Of a stretch of DNA of 6,018 bases, positions 5,760 to 6,018 are shown in pieces. How positions within the stretch are numbered: the first letter of the stretch is position 1; each line of letters starts with the position of its first letter. Source of the stretch: a bacterium (GTDB lineage Bacteria > Elusimicrobiota > Elusimicrobia > Elusimicrobiales > UBA9959). The stretch covers positions 1-6,018 of the forward strand of contig JAJZVJ010000176.1 in the NCBI GenBank assembly GCA_021845705.1. Direction: 5' to 3'. The notes under the pieces were generated by a model that was not told the origin of the DNA, made no database searches, and saw only the letters and a list, made by a program, of their open reading frames with translations. The position numbers were made by a program, and so were the translations under genes.

Positions 5760-5996
5760 TCACCGATAAGCCGATAACCGCCACTTTACTATGAAAACCG
5801 CATCGTATTTAGAAGCGTGGTCATAAAGTGCTACTTTCTTGCTTTCGCACTCTTTAATCCACTGCGTGGCGGTTCCCTGTGGGTCGCGGTCGAGGACCGC
5901 CACTTTCTTGCCGGCTTCCGCCAGCGCGTGAGCAAGCAGCACCGTGAGGGTTGTTTTGCCAGTGCCGCCTTTACCATTACAGAGTAGTATATTCAT
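5760..5996 (-). pseudogene. ParA/MinD-like partition ATPase, truncated before Walker B
   Basis: The 78 visible residues start as a typical ParA-type ATPase. They carry the deviant Walker A motif KGGTGKTT (Lys9 signature and Lys14), a LAHALAEAGKKVAVLDRDPQG segment with Asp36/Asp38, TATQWIKE, and YDAVFI at residues 64-69. At this point family members continue with a Walker B of the type (I/V)DTPP and more than 100 further residues. Here the sequence becomes VKWRLSAYR and stops. I find no continuation in the other minus-strand frames, so this is a deletion or rearrangement rather than a simple frameshift. ATG 5996 has AGGA 4 bases upstream. The start also overlaps a TGA (ATGA) that could close an upstream frame beyond the window. 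Composition is less GC-rich than in the other genes, consistent with plasmid or integrative-element origin. Without Walker B it should not be a working ATPase. Confidence 0.75.
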
Positions 5997-6018
5997 ACTT
6001 TCCTACTATGCCACATTC

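Noticed and set aside
5630..5760. CRISPR array or tandem-repeat array
   Set aside because: Only one palindrome is present; there are no regularly spaced repeats and no cas genes.

Overview
The window is GC-rich chromosomal-looking DNA with five recognisable or well-supported genes plus one broken gene. An Ala/Pro-rich Prc-type periplasmic protease, a probable lipoprotein and an exported small protein point to a bacterium with a cell envelope of the Gram-negative type. ATA (Ile) and AGG (Arg) codons are frequent despite the high GC content. Two genes share the ribosome-binding context GGAGAAATT. I cannot assign a phylum securely; a groundwater-type lineage such as Elusimicrobiota would fit, but that is a guess.

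Layout. Positions 2-1771 (+) hold the C-terminal part of a tail-specific protease (Prc/CtpA, S41), with its N-terminus outside the window. It converges on a 312-residue guanidine-modifying enzyme of the DDAH/arginine-dihydrolase type at 1838-2776 (-). A divergent intergenic region (2777-2953) follows, carrying a promoter for the enzyme, a compact foldable element and a possible leaderless promoter. Next come a 317-residue probable lipoprotein of unknown function (2954-3907, +), a terminator, a YetF/DUF421 membrane protein (4062-4580, +), a hairpin-rich intergenic stretch, and a small exported protein of unknown function (4813-5286, +). Positions 5287-5759 contain no convincing gene, but hold several inverted repeats, a pair of 8-bp direct repeats and a good sigma70-like promoter. 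The right end (5760-5996, -) is a ParA-like ATPase that stops just before its Walker B motif.

The genes do not form an obvious pathway. They look like separate transcription units: each is set off by a terminator, a promoter or a change of strand. The right-hand ~380 bases are the accessory part of the window. Base composition becomes clearly AT-rich at about 5630-5760, a 53-bp imperfect palindrome sits there, and the ParA gene is broken next to it. This suggests an old plasmid or integrative-element boundary, or possibly an assembly junction. I did not find a complete new system. The best candidates for follow-up are the ParA/palindrome junction and the compact three-way-junction element at 2850-2890.
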